A DNA stretch of 64,000 bases from Malus domestica (GCF_042453785.1 NC_091668.1:3364501-3428500), one strand, 5' to 3'; positions 11,885 through 24,081 are shown, counted from the stretch's first letter. Notes: a model not told the origin generated them from the letters alone. A program made the numbers and translations.

Positions 11885-12085
11885 TGGAACCGGATTTCCT
11901 CCGAATTTTCAAAAATTGAGTCCACTAATTAATGAATTAGAACCATTGAAATTTGATCAAACGACTACAATTATTATAACTTTTAGAGAGGTTTCCTGTT
12001 TATAGTCGTTGGATCAAAATTCAAAAGTACGGATTCTTTTTTCAGAAGGCTCAGTTTTTAGGGATCCAGAGAGGATCCGGTTCCA
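11885..12085. mobile_element. Short MITE in the orphan NLR upstream copy
   Basis: The left end TGGAACCGGATTTCCTC and right end GAGGATCCGGTTCCA are imperfect inverted repeats enclosing about 200 bp. Flanks share TGTGAG. It interrupts sequence that is continuous in the other NLR upstream copies (before the GGAGTTGGCCTC segment). Family not assigned. Confidence 0.6.
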
Positions 12086-12225
12086 TGTGAGTTGGAGTTG
12101 GCCTCCACAACATATGACAGCGCACTACCATTTAATTTACTTCACTTGAAATGATTGACATCGTCTAAAATTTTAATTTATATTTTAAACTAAAAATAGT
12201 GTATAAGTTTATATGATGGTATAGT

Positions 12226-12660
12226 GGATCTAACAGCTCTCATACAGAATCAATCATATATAAGTTTCCTATCTAATCATCTGTAACTTTCTAACACCCT
12301 CTCAAGTTGGAGAGCGAATGTTAAGAACTCTCAACTTAATCACCGAGAACATTTTCTTGCCTAATGGTTTCGTAAAAACATCGGCTAATCTGAGAAGAAT
12401 TCCCAAGTCATGGAGTTTTTGTGCCATCAACTATCTTGTCCATGATGAAATGATAATACATCTCAATGTGCCAAGTTCTCTTATGAAAAACTGGATTCAC
12501 CCATATATGTAAAGCTGCCTGATTATCACAATATAAAAGAGATGCTCCATAATGCAGCAATTGTAAACCTTCTTCCAACATAAAATGTAGCGAAAACCGG
12601 AGAAACTGGATAATACATCTCAATGTGCCGAGTTCTCTTATGTAAAGCTGCCTGATTATC
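12226..12660 (-). mobile_element. Ty1/copia 3' fragment, copy 2
   Basis: Same RNase H to polypurine tract to LTR-start segment as 10537-11750, shorter. The frame reads HFMLEEGLQLLHYGASLLYC then [19 protein letters not shown]. It stands directly upstream of the NLR-2 promoter copy. Confidence 0.75.
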
Positions 12661-12915
12661 ATAAAAATTATTTTGAATATTTTAATTTAAAATTAAATAA
12701 AAATAATAAGTAATGAAAACTAATCACACAATGTATAATAAATGATCATGATGTAAGAATCCGTAGGATCCCTATAAAAAAATTCGAAGAGAATCCCTGT
12801 TCCAAAAAACTAGTGTTTGAATACAAATTACCAAGGAATAATTGAACGCTTGTCGTTTATAAATGGTAGGGTAATGAAGGCTTGATGATTTTTTCTCCTT
12901 TTCTTGTCACATGAT

Positions 12916-13067
12916 GGAACTTTAACGAAAAGCTCTCGGTACTGTTCACTTTAACGAAAAACCACATTTTAACACTAAAAAGTCAATCTTGGTACTATTC
13001 ATTTTACCCTTTATTTTGTCCTTATCGTTAAAACTCAAAGTTTTCAAGCCCTTTTCATTAGTTTTCC
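12916..13067. mobile_element. ~150-bp MITE, family 'GGAAAACTAATGAAAA', copy 1
   Basis: GGAACTTTAACGAAAA at the left and TTTTCATTAGTTTTCC at the right are imperfect inverted ends. The interior has GGTACTGTTCACTTTAACG and ACCCTTTATTTTGTCC. Five other copies lie in the window. The NLR-3 upstream region lacks it at the equivalent place. Confidence 0.75.
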
Positions 13068-13091
13068 TTACTTTATTTCTATGGAGTGCAC

Positions 13092-13261
13092 GGAAAATTT
13101 TTAGTTGTGACGGGAATATAAGTGGTACATCACGTGTTTTAATAGAAGTGGTAGGAAATTTTATTTTTTAAGTTATTAACTTTTTAGCATATATATCTCA
13201 TCATTTGTATAATGACATGTGGTGTACCATCCGTGTACCGATTACACTGAAAAATCTCTCG
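13092..13261. mobile_element. 171-bp MITE family, copy 2, inverted relative to 9306-9476
   Basis: Reverse-complement relative of the 9306-9476 element: GGAAAATTTTTAGTTGTGAC at the left, AAAAATCTCTC at the right. A clean target duplication is not visible because adjacent promoter sequence is rearranged. Confidence 0.7.
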
Positions 13262-13422
13262 AATATGACAGCACACTAACCACTCACTTTACTTTAATTG
13301 ACTTGATTGACTTGGAATAATCATATAAGCTGGATACAAGAGAGGCAACGCTACAAAACATTCTGCATTTCTTCTTCTTCATTTCTTTTTCTACTACCAA
13401 CAGATTGCGAACGCTGAAATAA

Positions 13423-16282
13423 ATGGCTGACGGGATCATTTCCATGCTATTGGATCGGCTGGCTTCAACAGTTTACGAGTACGTTGACGGAGAGGTGAAA
13501 CTTGTTTTGGACGCCAAGAAAGATGTTGAAGAATTTGCTGGCAATCTCATAGCTATTCAAGCTGTTCTCGAAGATGCGGAGCAAAGGCAAGTCAAGGACG
13601 CCAGCGTGAGGATCTGGTTGGATCGGCTCAAAGACATATCCTTCCAGATGGTGGACGTGCTGGACGAGTGGAACACTGACATGCTGAGACAACAGGTTGA
13701 GAAGCAAGAACGAGAAGGTGAAAATGCTCATGTTCCTGAGAAGAAGAAGAATAAGGTAACTCTTTCTGTCTCCCCTAGCTGCTATTGTTTTCGCAAAGCC
13801 AAAGAGGTGATTTTTTCGCAGAAACATTGCAAGTAAGATAAAAGATTTGAACGATAAGTTAAGTGTGATTGATGAGCAAAGAAGAAGGTATGGGTTTCAA
13901 CACATAGAAAGAGGCATTCAAGAATTACCTGAACGGCAGAAGACTTCGTCTTTTGTCGTCGTGTCAGAGGTATTTGGTCGAGATAAGGAAAAAGATCGGA
14001 GAGGGCTCCTTATCATCCCTATTCTAGGGATGGGAGGAATGGGGAAAACAACTCTAGCTCAACTAGTTTATAATGATGATAAGGTTAAAGCCTATTTTGA
14101 AAAGAGAGTGTGGGTTTGTGTTTCAGATCCTTTTGATGAGATTAAGATTGCCAAAGCTATAAGCGGTATGGTGCCCAAAGCTCAAATGAGTTGGATCATG
14201 TCTTGCAACGTATGTCAACATCCATCGAGGGCAAAAGGTTTCTCCTTGTCCTAGATGATGTGTGGACCCCCGACCGTGAAAAGTGGGAAAAATTAAGGGC
14301 ACCGTTAATCCAAAGTGGTGCTCATGGTAGTAAAATATTGGTGACCACACGAAAGCATGAGGTCGTTGATATGATGAGAGTAAAAACTGAAATGATCAAT
14401 TTGGGAGAGTTGAGCGAAGAATATTGTTTATCAATCTTCAATCTCATGGCGTTTGATGATACAAAAGTAGAAGAGTCCAAGGCGTTTGAAGACATTAGTA
14501 AGGATATTGTGAAGAAATGCAAGGGTTTACCTCTCGCTGCAAAAGCTTTAGGTAGTCTCATGTACAATAAGAAAACGCAAAGGGAATGGCTAGATGTCTT
14601 GAATAGTAAGATATGGGATAGAGAAGATGTGGAGCAAAAAGTTTTTCAACCACTTTTACTAAGTTATTATGATTTGGCCCCATCAGTCAAATGTTGTCTT
14701 TTGTATTGTGCTAATTTTCCTAAAGATCATGAGTTTGGGATGTATGAGTTGATTAATCTTTGGATGACACAAGATTATCTTAATTCTAAAGGAAATAAAG
14801 ATGAGGGAGAAGTTGGTGAAGCATTTTTTGATACCTTAGTAGCACGGTCTTTTTTTCAAGATTTGGAGAAAGATAGTGTTAGTGGTAAAACTATAGGTTG
14901 CAAAATGCATGATATTGTTCATGACTTTGTGCAATCTCTCACCAAGAACGAATGTTTGGTCATCGACGATGAGGGTGTTGACAATGAAATAGAGGCTTTG
15001 GGTGAAAAGGTTTGTTATTTGACCTTAACCTCATGGTTGGAACATGGGGAGCCACTTCCACCTTCTAATGCATATTACAATTGCAAAAACCTACGTTCAC
15101 TCACACAAAATCTCAAACTCATATTTGGGCTCAACCATTTCTAAGATAGACTCAAATTTTATTCTACAACTGAAATGTCTTAGGACATTCACTTTGAGTG
15201 GCAGTGGCATAAGTGAAGTCCCAAAGGAAATTGGTGAATTGATACATTTGAGGCATATTGATTTGTCATGGAATGATGATTTGAAGATATTGCCGGACAG
15301 TATCTGTGAGTTGTACAATTTGTATACCATGCGCCTCGTTTGTTGCTGGTCACTTGAAAAACTACCTGATAACATGGGAAAGTTGATTAGCTTAAAGTAC
15401 CTTCATGTTTTGGGCTGTGATAAGCTGGAATACTTGCCAAAAGGGATTCGGAGATTAAAAAAATTGAAAAGACTTGATCAGTGTGTTGTGGTTTGTGGTG
15501 AGGATGAGGACAGAGCAGCATTACAAGTGGGAGATCTGAGAGTCTTGAACCTTGAGGGCAATCTCATCATAAAATTGAAGGGGAATGTGGAAGATGAGAG
15601 AGAGCTTGAGAAAGCACAACTGTGTGACATGAAGAAAGTCATTCATCTCCAAATTGATTCTAAGGATGTTCAATACAAGCAGACAAGAAGCACCGTAGAA
15701 ATACTGAATGGGCTACGACCGCAAGAAAATCTGGAATCCTTATACATTTGTTATCATTCAGGCACCACCTGCCCCAATTGGATGATGTCTTTGCACAACT
15801 TAAGATTCATCTATCTATCTGAATGGAGTGAAAGCAAGTTTTTGCCTCCTTTTGGAAAATTGCCCTACCTTGAAAAGCTGACTGTGTCGGAAATGAAGAA
15901 GGTGGAAAAGATTGGTGGTGAATTTTTGGGAATAGTTGACTCAGATGAAACGTCATTGAAATCATCATCATCCACCTCATTTTTTCCAAAGTTGAAAGAA
16001 TTCGAAATTTGTTTCATGGCAGCATTGGAGAAGTGGGAAGTAGGCGTGGAAGGGTGGAACAAGGAGGATTCTGAAATTTCAATCATGCCATGTCTTTCCT
16101 CTCTACAAATTAGTGATTGCGACTACATAAAAACACTGCCAGACTTCCTCTGCAAAACACCATTGCATGATCTTATCATTAAGGATTGTCCCATGCTTTC
16201 AGAGCGATGTGAGCAAAGCAATGGAGAGGAGTGGCCCAAGATTTCTCACATTCCAAACATTAAAATCTCACAATCCTGGTAA
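13423..16282 (+). pseudogene. NLR-2: CC-NBS-LRR (RGA type), multiple lesions
   Basis: Full-length outline of an RGA-type NLR: Rx-like N-terminus (MADGIISMLLDRLASTVYEY), P-loop GMGGMGKTT, kinase-2 LLVLDDVW, GLPLAAKAL, CCLLYCANFPKDHEF (RNBS-D), KMHDIVHDF (MHD), then LRRs to the stop at 16282. Four lesions appear against NLR-3 and NLR-4: an extra T in the T-run at 13811-13816; a 39-bp in-frame deletion just before the P-loop near 13990; a 1-bp loss near 14166 after KAISG; and a frame change near 15088-15096 between NB-ARC and LRR. The family acts as intracellular immune receptors; this copy cannot make a full protein. A RING pseudogene lies convergently downstream. Confidence 0.9.
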
Positions 16283-17637
16283 TTGAGCTCTATCTATCTT
16301 ATTTACACATGTATGTAAGCTATCATCATATTTGTTTAATTTTCTTATTTTTCTTCTTCAAAGATCATCTGGTGACCCGCGAGCTAGGCATACATATTAA
16401 TCTTCTTTTAAAAGGTAATTTTCTTTCTTTATATATTTCAAGGATTATTTAACTTTAGCTACTCATTTCTAATATTCATCTTACTGATTTATGAAGCACT
16501 TTTTAGTAACTATTCATACGTATGTACGAAATTCAATATCAAATTTGCATTGCGCATAATTTTCTTATCTTAGTTGCTCAAGTTTTCGCATAAAATAATA
16601 AGACTTGAGTAGAGGTGAGCCAAGTTAAAGAGCGTCAGTTGAGGTCAGGTCACCTTCAGGTTTCTCATGAGGTTTGTTGTTTGCCTTTAATATACATTAT
16701 TTGGTTGTTTCTTAGGAAAATTTAATTCTAGGACAACGTCATAGAATGTTACTGAGTAGGTAATTTACCTATTGTTTCAGGGATTCTGTAGAACCTAAAA
16801 GCGTGATGTCGACCATCAACATACAACTATTGAAGCTTCCCCACAAATTTTGACCATCTTCACCTAAGCCATGAGAAGTTGCAGGCATTGGAAAGTGATT
16901 CCTCAAAGCATTCCCCTGCTGACTCCTCATTGCTTGGACCTGCGCTTAATGATCCTTCATGGCCATTTTTCAACGGGTCAAATACAGTCATGTGACCAGG
17001 GAAGCTAACTGCATTTCGCATAGACGTAGTTTGGTTTGAGGAGCTTGCATGATTTTTATATCTCCTTGTAAAGGATAGTCATACTATGTAATTTTGGTGT
17101 GTAGAGTTCTTTTCTCCTTCGATTGGGTTGAAATCCCCGACAATGTTTTTACTGAGGTCCCTTTCAGTGGTGCACCCCATCCTCTCTTGTACGTATTCTT
17201 CCATAATGCTAATGAATATCATACTTCTTTCCAACAAAAGAAAAATGTTCGCAAGTACACGAATTAACCACTATTAAGACGAAGTTCGGTGTAAAGTATA
17301 GTTGGGCGACCTGGAATAAAAGCCGTGAACCTGGAATAAATGGTTAGCTCTCTACCACCTTGGCCTTGTCTAAAGAAAAAGGCCAGTATTTCAGTTGAAA
17401 TAGAACATCCAAGTCTTCAGTTCCAAGCAAAGACACTCAACAAATAGCTCACAACAACAGATGCAATTAAAGCAGTTTTAGTTGTCCGAAAGCACTTTTA
17501 GCAATTCTAAAAGCACTTCAAAACAGGCTCACATCAAAACACACTCATAGACATGCTTAATGTGATGGACTGAATAAGAATTTATTAATGAAGCTGCAAA
17601 TTTGACAATTGTTGAAGCAAATGCCATCATCTAAACA
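16283..17637. other. Duplicated 3' flank of NLR-2
   Basis: Collinear with the NLR-3 flank (29996-31010) and partly with those of NLR-1 and NLR-4. It should include the NLR 3' UTR. No open gene is seen. The last 400 bp leads into the RING copy 2 terminal exon. Confidence 0.55.
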
Positions 17638-18317
17638 TTAAACATACATGTATTCACCACCTCAAATCGCATTCGCAGCTCTTTTTCTGTCTTCTTCGGC
17701 CTCCTTCTCCCTCTCCTTCCAGTTCTCGTACACATGATCATCCGTCTGCAGCTCATGCCGGCATATCGGACAAGAATTGTGCTCATCCTGCCACAATCAA
17801 AACAACCCAAAAACCCCAGTCAGTCAGCCACTTAAAATTCGAATTGACACAACCAATGAGATACATTAGTAAGACAGCAAATGTTGAAAAAATCGAATTA
17901 CCAGCCATGGCTTTAGGGAAGGAGGATGAAAAGCGTGCTTGCAGGGCAACTCCTGCATTTTGTCATTGACAACCAAGTTTTCCTTACAAATGCAGCAATC
18001 TGCGTCCTCGCCGAGCTCCTTCAACACTTCCTCCGTGATCATGATCACCGGAAGATTGGCCACCACCTGTTTGCTCGCAGGCGGGACCCTCGGAGCCCCC
18101 CTCATGTCATCCAAAATCCCCGGCTGCAAAACGCTGTCGAGGTTGTCAATGAGCGACTGAAGCAGATCCACCGCGCTTTCCGAGTTCTATTCGACTCCGG
18201 GACCCGACTCAGATGAGGACCCCGCCGCCATGGCCGCCGTCAGTAGATTCGGCTGCACCAGCCACTGCGGCTGCGGCGGCTCCCGGTCCACCGTCCAATG
18301 CCCCTCAAACAAATATC
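17638..18317 (-). pseudogene. AIP2-like: AIP2-like RING E3 ubiquitin ligase, copy 2, best preserved but broken
   Basis: Exon 18317-17902 begins GYLFEGHWTVDREPPQPQWL after a TTTTAG acceptor and ends PWL at a GT donor. Exon 17787-17638 begins DEHNSCPICRHEL. This is the C-terminal half of AIP2-type RING-H2 ligases. Damage: an in-frame TAG near 18188 before N-S-E-S-A; the RING Cys in H-P-P-C-L-K-P-W is Ser, losing a zinc ligand; and the family's R-G-G-E-Y-M-Y-V tail is cut by TGA where CGA is expected (CpG decay). The N-terminal ~120 residues are missing; a short ATG frame near 18390 is not the usual family start. A product initiating at a later Met would still lack that Cys. Confidence 0.85.
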
Positions 18318-19197
18318 CTAAAAAACCAAAAATTCAATTCCAATCGCTGCTCCAATTTCTTTTCGTCTTTGAATTTGACTTCCATTTTCAGATTCTGGTT
18401 AAATCGGTTTGTACCGTATCGGATTTTTTATTTTTCTGCGTTTTTCGGTTTCGGATTATTCTTATATTTCTGTGGGTGCTTGGCGAGGAGGTCACCGTTG
18501 GGAGACGAAGGTGGGAATCGGATCGTCTGCGTGCCGTCTCAGATTCCAACTTTCCACGTCACTGCGTTCTCAGGCCTTCTCATTACTTCATAAACGACAC
18601 CTTTATCAACGTCATTTGTTTTACACGTGGTTACTTGCCTGAGTTGACTGGGGGGGTAGGATAAGCGGTGGGGTTGTTTTCATCTTATTCAATGTTTGAC
18701 ACTCAAAAATTAATGTGAAGCGTAAGATCACCAAAAAGTTAGGACATGTACTAGCAAGTTGTTTGTGCTTCAGTTTTTTTTTTTTTTTTTTTTTTTGATA
18801 TTATTATTTTTGCATTATTTTTCTTTTTTTTTCTTTCTTTCACGTTATTTTATCTGAATTCGTTTGGTTTTCATTTTTGTTAAGCTAGTCCAAGGAATCA
18901 TGAGAACAAATATGACCGCTCGTAGCCCTAGATTGTCTTTTGACAAGGAGAGACGAGTGCATATCTCAAAGTATTTTCCAACCACTCATGTCGGTTGGTG
19001 GCAGACTTGACAACTTTCTGGCACAGAGCTCCAAAGACAAGTCTGGCCAAACGTCAACTCACAACCACATGTATCCATGGACGTGAAAAAAGTCTATGAA
19101 GAAACATATATGCTATCAAGTCTAGCGCTCCGGTAAAGTGCTTTTCAACCAATATTTAATAAGCATTGTGTGTCAAGATGCTTTTCCAATTTATTTT
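18318..19197. other. RING copy 2 upstream flank, duplicated at 35013-35895
   Basis: Holds the probable intron or 5' flank of the RING gene (18318-18600), a long T-run near 18777-18796 and anonymous sequence. The same order recurs beside RING copy 3, so this stretch belongs to the duplicated cassette. At about 19198 homology switches abruptly to the DUF1350 pseudogene. Confidence 0.55.
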
Positions 19198-19460
19198 TGA
19201 TGCAAAATTGTGGATTCGATCAAATATGGAAACAATTTTTGATGGAATTCACAATTTACAAAAGCAAAAGCATTAAAACTTTAAAACGAAATAAAGCTTA
19301 GAATTAAGTTCACCTGTACGCATGGAGTAATATGGTTACCACTTATTTCGACCTTTTCTAGTGTTCCGCCAATAGATTCCATGCGAGGCTTTAACGTCTC
19401 TTCAAGAGTACCTGTCTCATCAATTGCGTCGAAATTGAACTTCAACTAAAAATGCAAATA

Positions 19461-19668
19461 GGAGGCAGATTGTTTGGAGGTCCTTCTCATCTCTTCTTAT
19501 TTTATACGGTCATGCTTAAGTCACGTTAATATTTTATACTAATTTTTTTTATAAAGATAATAAGACAAAAAACAATAAAAATATAAAATGTTGACGTAGC
19601 TTAACCATAACCGCATAAATAAGAGGGGATGGGAAGGGCACCCAACAGGAGGGCAGACAATCTACCTC
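19461..19668. mobile_element. MITE in intron 7 of the DUF1350 pseudogene, 9-10-bp target duplication
   Basis: Ends GGAGGCAGATTGT and ACAATCTACCTC are inverted. AATGCAAATA occurs on both sides (19451-19460, 19669-19678) and only once in the intact gene (near 1841-1850), so filled and empty sites can be compared directly. The duplication length suggests a Mutator-like origin. Related to the MITE at 19774-19987. Confidence 0.88.
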
Positions 19669-19773
19669 AATGCAAATAATAGTTAACTTAAGCCTCTTGA
19701 ATAGTGGGACATCATATGTACCAGTATCGTGTGTTTGACATTGTACGAGCTCTTACAAAAATCACGGTTTTCA

Positions 19774-19825
19774 CGGAGTATGATTCTCTTTACTTCTATT
19801 CTCATCTCCTTCCCTTCCCTCCTCT

Positions 19826-19871
<46 letters not shown>

Positions 19872-19987
19872 ATCTTATTGTCTCTATATAAAAAAATAAT
19901 ATAAGATGTTGACATAGTTAAATTGTAACCGTTCAAATAGAAGAGCAGGAAAGGAAAGAGAGATTAGGTGAGGAGAGAATCCTCCTC
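19774..19987. mobile_element. Related MITE in exon 7 of the DUF1350 pseudogene
   Basis: Ends CGGAGTATGATTCTCT and AGAGAATCCTCCTC(CG) are inverted. Flanks CGGTTTTCA and CGGTTTTGA duplicate a site present once in the intact exon 7 (near 1968). The interior GATGTTGACATAGTTAA resembles that of the 19461-19668 element, so the two are one family. An (AT)n run (about 19830-19867) lies inside. Exact end bases are ambiguous by 1-3 because CGG is shared with the target. Confidence 0.85.
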
Positions 19988-21719
19988 CGGTTTTGAGAGG
20001 GTGTTGGCCTAAACTCTGATATCCCTTGTGCTACCTGACAGAAAGATTATGATTTTTTTTTTTTAATTAATGAGACCAAATACACAGAAATAGTCTCCAA
20101 TATTAACTGTTGAAGAATAAAGGGAACGATTTCTGCCAAGCCAACAAGATACCTCATTTAGCACTGAGGGCAACTGATCAACAAATTTAGTCACCGAACT
20201 TTGAGTTTCCTGATTGTCTGGTAGCATAGCTCCAGCTGCACCAATCAGCGCCTTCCATGCATCTCCTATATATAGGAAGTGGTGAAAAGTGGGAACGCTG
20301 GAAAGTTTCAGTACACCACCCTTGATATGGTATACCACTCAAATTGAGTAGTTCAGTTCAAAGGCATTCAAAGGATGCAATGCGGAGGCAGTTAGGAAAA
20401 CATGATGATCTATGGCTTGCCAAAGGGTAGCCATACATCGCAGAATAATTACGAGTTTGAATTTACAAGAAAGAACCAATACATAATGGCCAAAGATTAA
20501 AGAATATGAACAAATACAAAAAAACATATGGTATCAACACTCTTTCTCTCTGACTTGCATTGAAAGTATGTTAATGGTTCTGAAAGTATATCATCTTCAG
20601 GCTTGTGTAGGGTACTATGACTAGCTAACAAAGGGAAAGGAAAGTGTAATCTGATAAGTAAGCAAAAATGCAATCCATACAGAAAACTAGAGAAAAGAAT
20701 AAACAGAATCATAGAAAATAAATACAATCAAATCATACACTTTTACAACAATATTTCCTAAACGTTAATGTACCATATGAAGCACGGCATACAGATCAAT
20801 TACCTACTCAAAGTAAGGCACGGCCTCTGTTGGCGGTCTATTGTTGTATGCTATTATAGCATTGGCCTTAGCAAAGGGCACAAATATTGCTTGTCAAACC
20901 GAATGAATTTCTCAAATCACTTAAAACGAAAGAGGACTTCCCAAAACAAACCACACCTTAGGGATTTTATCAGAGAAATAGCTCCCGGCAAGTACTTGAA
21001 GAAGGGCACCATTGCTAGAAAAAATATTCAAAACACAGAAATTTCAGTCACATTGCTGCCAGGATACATTGATAATGAACTTAGAAACCACTCAACTTAC
21101 GATCCATTTGAGATACCTTCAGTAGAAAACAATTATGCGCTTAAGTGCTTCGCTTGTTGGAAACATGTTAAAATCTTTATCAAAAATCCAAGTTCTACCT
21201 AGAAAGACTTGGAAGTGCTGCGTAAAGAAGCACCTAGCAAGTGCTTTTTAGAAAGCGCTGTTATCCCTTCTGAAAAGGCTCTAAATTTTACCTATATGGC
21301 CTACCGAAAACACGGGCAGTTGAGCAAGTTGGGCAGCTGATAGATTGGAATTAGGCAGTCCAGAAGCTATGATGTTGTCCAAGCAGCCGTTGAACCTCTC
21401 ATACACTTGCCGGGCAGCTTGGACATGATCAAACGTCACATTGTACGGCACTGATATCACCAGAAACCCATCCTTTGCCAATAGCTCAGTTAAGTAGCTG
21501 CGACATATAATCCACATGAACTTGAAGGACTCAAATTTAAATAAAGAAAATTACAAAACCCAAAAAGCTAAATAAGAAAACCTTTGGCGACCTGTAAGTA
21601 AGTTCCGGAACAGCTCCGATGAAGGCGCCACCCAAGAACTTGATGATGGCGCGTGGCTTCTTGCCGGTAGGCGGAGGAATCACCAGACAGGAATCGTTCC
21701 AAGTGTAGGTTAATCTGCT

Positions 21720-22191
21720 TGTGGTTCAACAACGTCTGCTCGACCAGGATTTAACTACTTAATTCTACAACCCACACTGGATTATAGAATTCTAGCGAAT
21801 TTGCTTTGTGTGTTTACTCTCTTGATTTTTCATACAGAAGCAAGAAGGAAGAAAAGAAGATATTTGGAATGGAACTAGGGACTCCAGTTATATAAGCTCT
21901 TTCATATCTCTTCAAATATCTTTTGGATGTATCTGAAGCTATACAACTCTTTCCAAAGAGTTGTGTCTTTAATCAAAACGTTTTGAATTAATCTTAATTA
22001 AAAACTTAATTCGAAAATTAAAACTAATTGATCAGATTAATTTTAATTATTAGGCCCCAAGTGCCCCAAGGTCCGAGGCCTTTGTCTTGATTAATTAATA
22101 TTAATTTATATTAATATTATGGTATAATCATCAAGCCCAATCCACACAAATGGTGGCCCAAGCCTCAATTTCCATTCCAAGTGGTCCAACA
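21720..22191. mobile_element. Probable solo LTR inside exon 1 of the DUF1350 pseudogene
   Basis: A 472-bp block starts TGTGGTTCAAC and ends GGTCCAACA, with TG..CA termini as in LTRs. It replaces the equivalent of 3752-3917 of the intact gene. No target duplication is visible, consistent with loss of one side during a deletion. It has no reading frame of note. The LTR call rests on termini and length only. Confidence 0.55.
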
Positions 22192-24081
22192 CCTACAGGC
22201 ATCCAAATTTGGCGGCAAAGCCGGCGGAGGAGGAGAAACAGGCGGCGATTCCCAAGATAACGAGAATAATCATCAACAATGGTCCAAAAATATCGAGCCC
22301 TCAAATGGGAATTGACTCGATGGGGTCCTAAAATATCACAATGTATTAAGTCAAAATGTGCTTTAGATGAAATAAAACTTGACATAAGAGATAAACGGGT
22401 TTGCTTAGCAAGGGGGCAAATGTTACATGAATGACTAGAATCAAACATGATGGTTGGAACTTGCTTGGTCAAAACTTGAAGAGGGCCGATGAAGGGATGT
22501 CTTAAGTGTTGGTGCCAAAGGTTTGAATGTTGGCTTACGTTGTGGGCAATGTGAGGATTTTGTTCCGACAACAAGTAATAGAGCTCATTATATCGCTTGC
22601 ACAGGCCAATCGTCCTCCTTGTATCCATGTCCTGTATCACATAGAAGGTGGGAAAGAAAATCACTATGCATCGTAAGGACTCAGTGAGTTTGCTAACGGA
22701 TAACAAATAGACTCGAAAATTAGGCACATGTAACACTTCTTCAAGTTTAATGAGGGGAGTGACTTGGATGGAACCAACAGAATCTATGGTGGCCTTTCCT
22801 CCATTTGGCATTTGTACATAATCAAATATGGACAAGGTTTTCTTGTCTAGTAAGTGAGGCAAGTGAGAGATGTGGTATGTCGCCCCACTATCAATGATCC
22901 AATATAGTGTTCGATGTGGTAAAACTTCTGACATATTAGACAACGGTGTAAATGTACATGTGGCATTTGCAAAGTGTTGTGGATTACCGTCAAGATTGCT
23001 TTTCTTAAGCATTGCCATGATTTGATTGTACTCTTCAGCAGTGAATTTGGGCCCATCACTGGTGGTTCCCTTGTGGTGTTGATCAGCAACTTTGGTGGTT
23101 TCATTGTCAATCTTCACTTGGTTAGCCGCATGTTTCCTCTTGTTAGGGGATTTCACCGACTTTCCATGGTATTTGTGCCCCGGCGGAAAGCCATAGAGGT
23201 AGAAACATCAGTCCACAGTATGGTATTTTTTATCACAATGGGAACATTGAAGATATGAGTTTCCTTATTGTGCAGCGGGTTCCCTGTTGCTTGTCACATT
23301 CATAACATATAAGTTATTATTATTACCAGTGAGAGATACCTCCATTTGCTTCTCTTGTTGAAGAACAAGATAGTATGCCTTTCGAGTGTCTGGGAGAGGC
23401 TGCATCAACAAGATTTGTCCACGTATAGTGGCATATGATTCATTCAATCCCATGAGAAACTGCATCACCCTTTCCCTTTCATATCGCTCATTAATCTTCT
23501 TCAATCCCCCACCAGTGCATGTTGAAGGCTCATGGTAGGATGTCAATTCATCCCATAATGCTTTCAGCTTTGTGTAGTAGGCTGAGATTGATTGTTGCTC
23601 TTGTCTGTGTTCAACAATTTCTCTCTTAATCTAATAGACACGTGAATCGTTTCCCTGGGAAAAACGATCACACAAGTCTGCCTATACGTCCGCTGCTGAT
23701 GTGTAGTATGAAACGCTGCTTGCGATTTCTTCATTTACAGAGTTTAAGATCCATGCGAGGACCATGTTATTGCATCGTTGCCACAATGCAAATTGTTTAT
23801 CGGTTTCAGCTAGAGGATCAATGGTTCCATCGACCAAGCCCAGCTTGTCCTTCGCGCTTGACTAATTTGCATAGCACGACACCATGTGTTGTAGTTGTCT
23901 CCTTGAAGAGTTTTGGAGACCAAAATGTTCCCAAGTTGATCAGAGGGATGTAAGACCAACGGGTTTGAGATGTCAGTAGCCATCTCTGTTGGTTTTAGGT
24001 TGGCTGTCGATTCACTCATGGTGGTAGTACTGTTTGTTTAAGATGTGGAAGCGTTGGGTGTTCAGAGTCACCAGAAACGGT

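Larger units (their letters stand above)
12820..13422 (+). promoter_or_regulatory. NLR-2 upstream region with two MITEs
   Basis: Holds the conserved TATAAAT near 12859, two adjacent W-box-like TTGACT motifs (13298-13303, 13307-13312) and the pyrimidine-rich leader up to the ATG at 13423. Two MITEs (12916-13067 and 13092-13261) push the TATA-like motif about 560 bp from the start codon, against about 260 bp in NLR-3. Motif roles are inferred. Confidence 0.5.
19198..22251 (-). pseudogene. DUF1350 pseudogene, second copy, heavily broken
   Basis: Collinear with the intact gene from mid-intron 8 to exon 1. Exon equivalents: 8 (about 19447-19314), 7 (split by a MITE at 19774-19987), 6 (20265-20153), 4 (20866-20804), 3 (21014-20957), 2 (21497-21292) and pieces of 1 (about 21610-21719 and 22194-22251). 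Lesions: exon 9 absent; MITE in intron 7 and another in exon 7; exon 5 deleted; exon 4 CAG to TAG at its end; 2-bp insertion at the end of exon 2 destroying the Ser of G-H-S; 166 bp of exon 1 replaced by a solo LTR; start codon lost where a copia fragment is fused. Confidence 0.92.
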
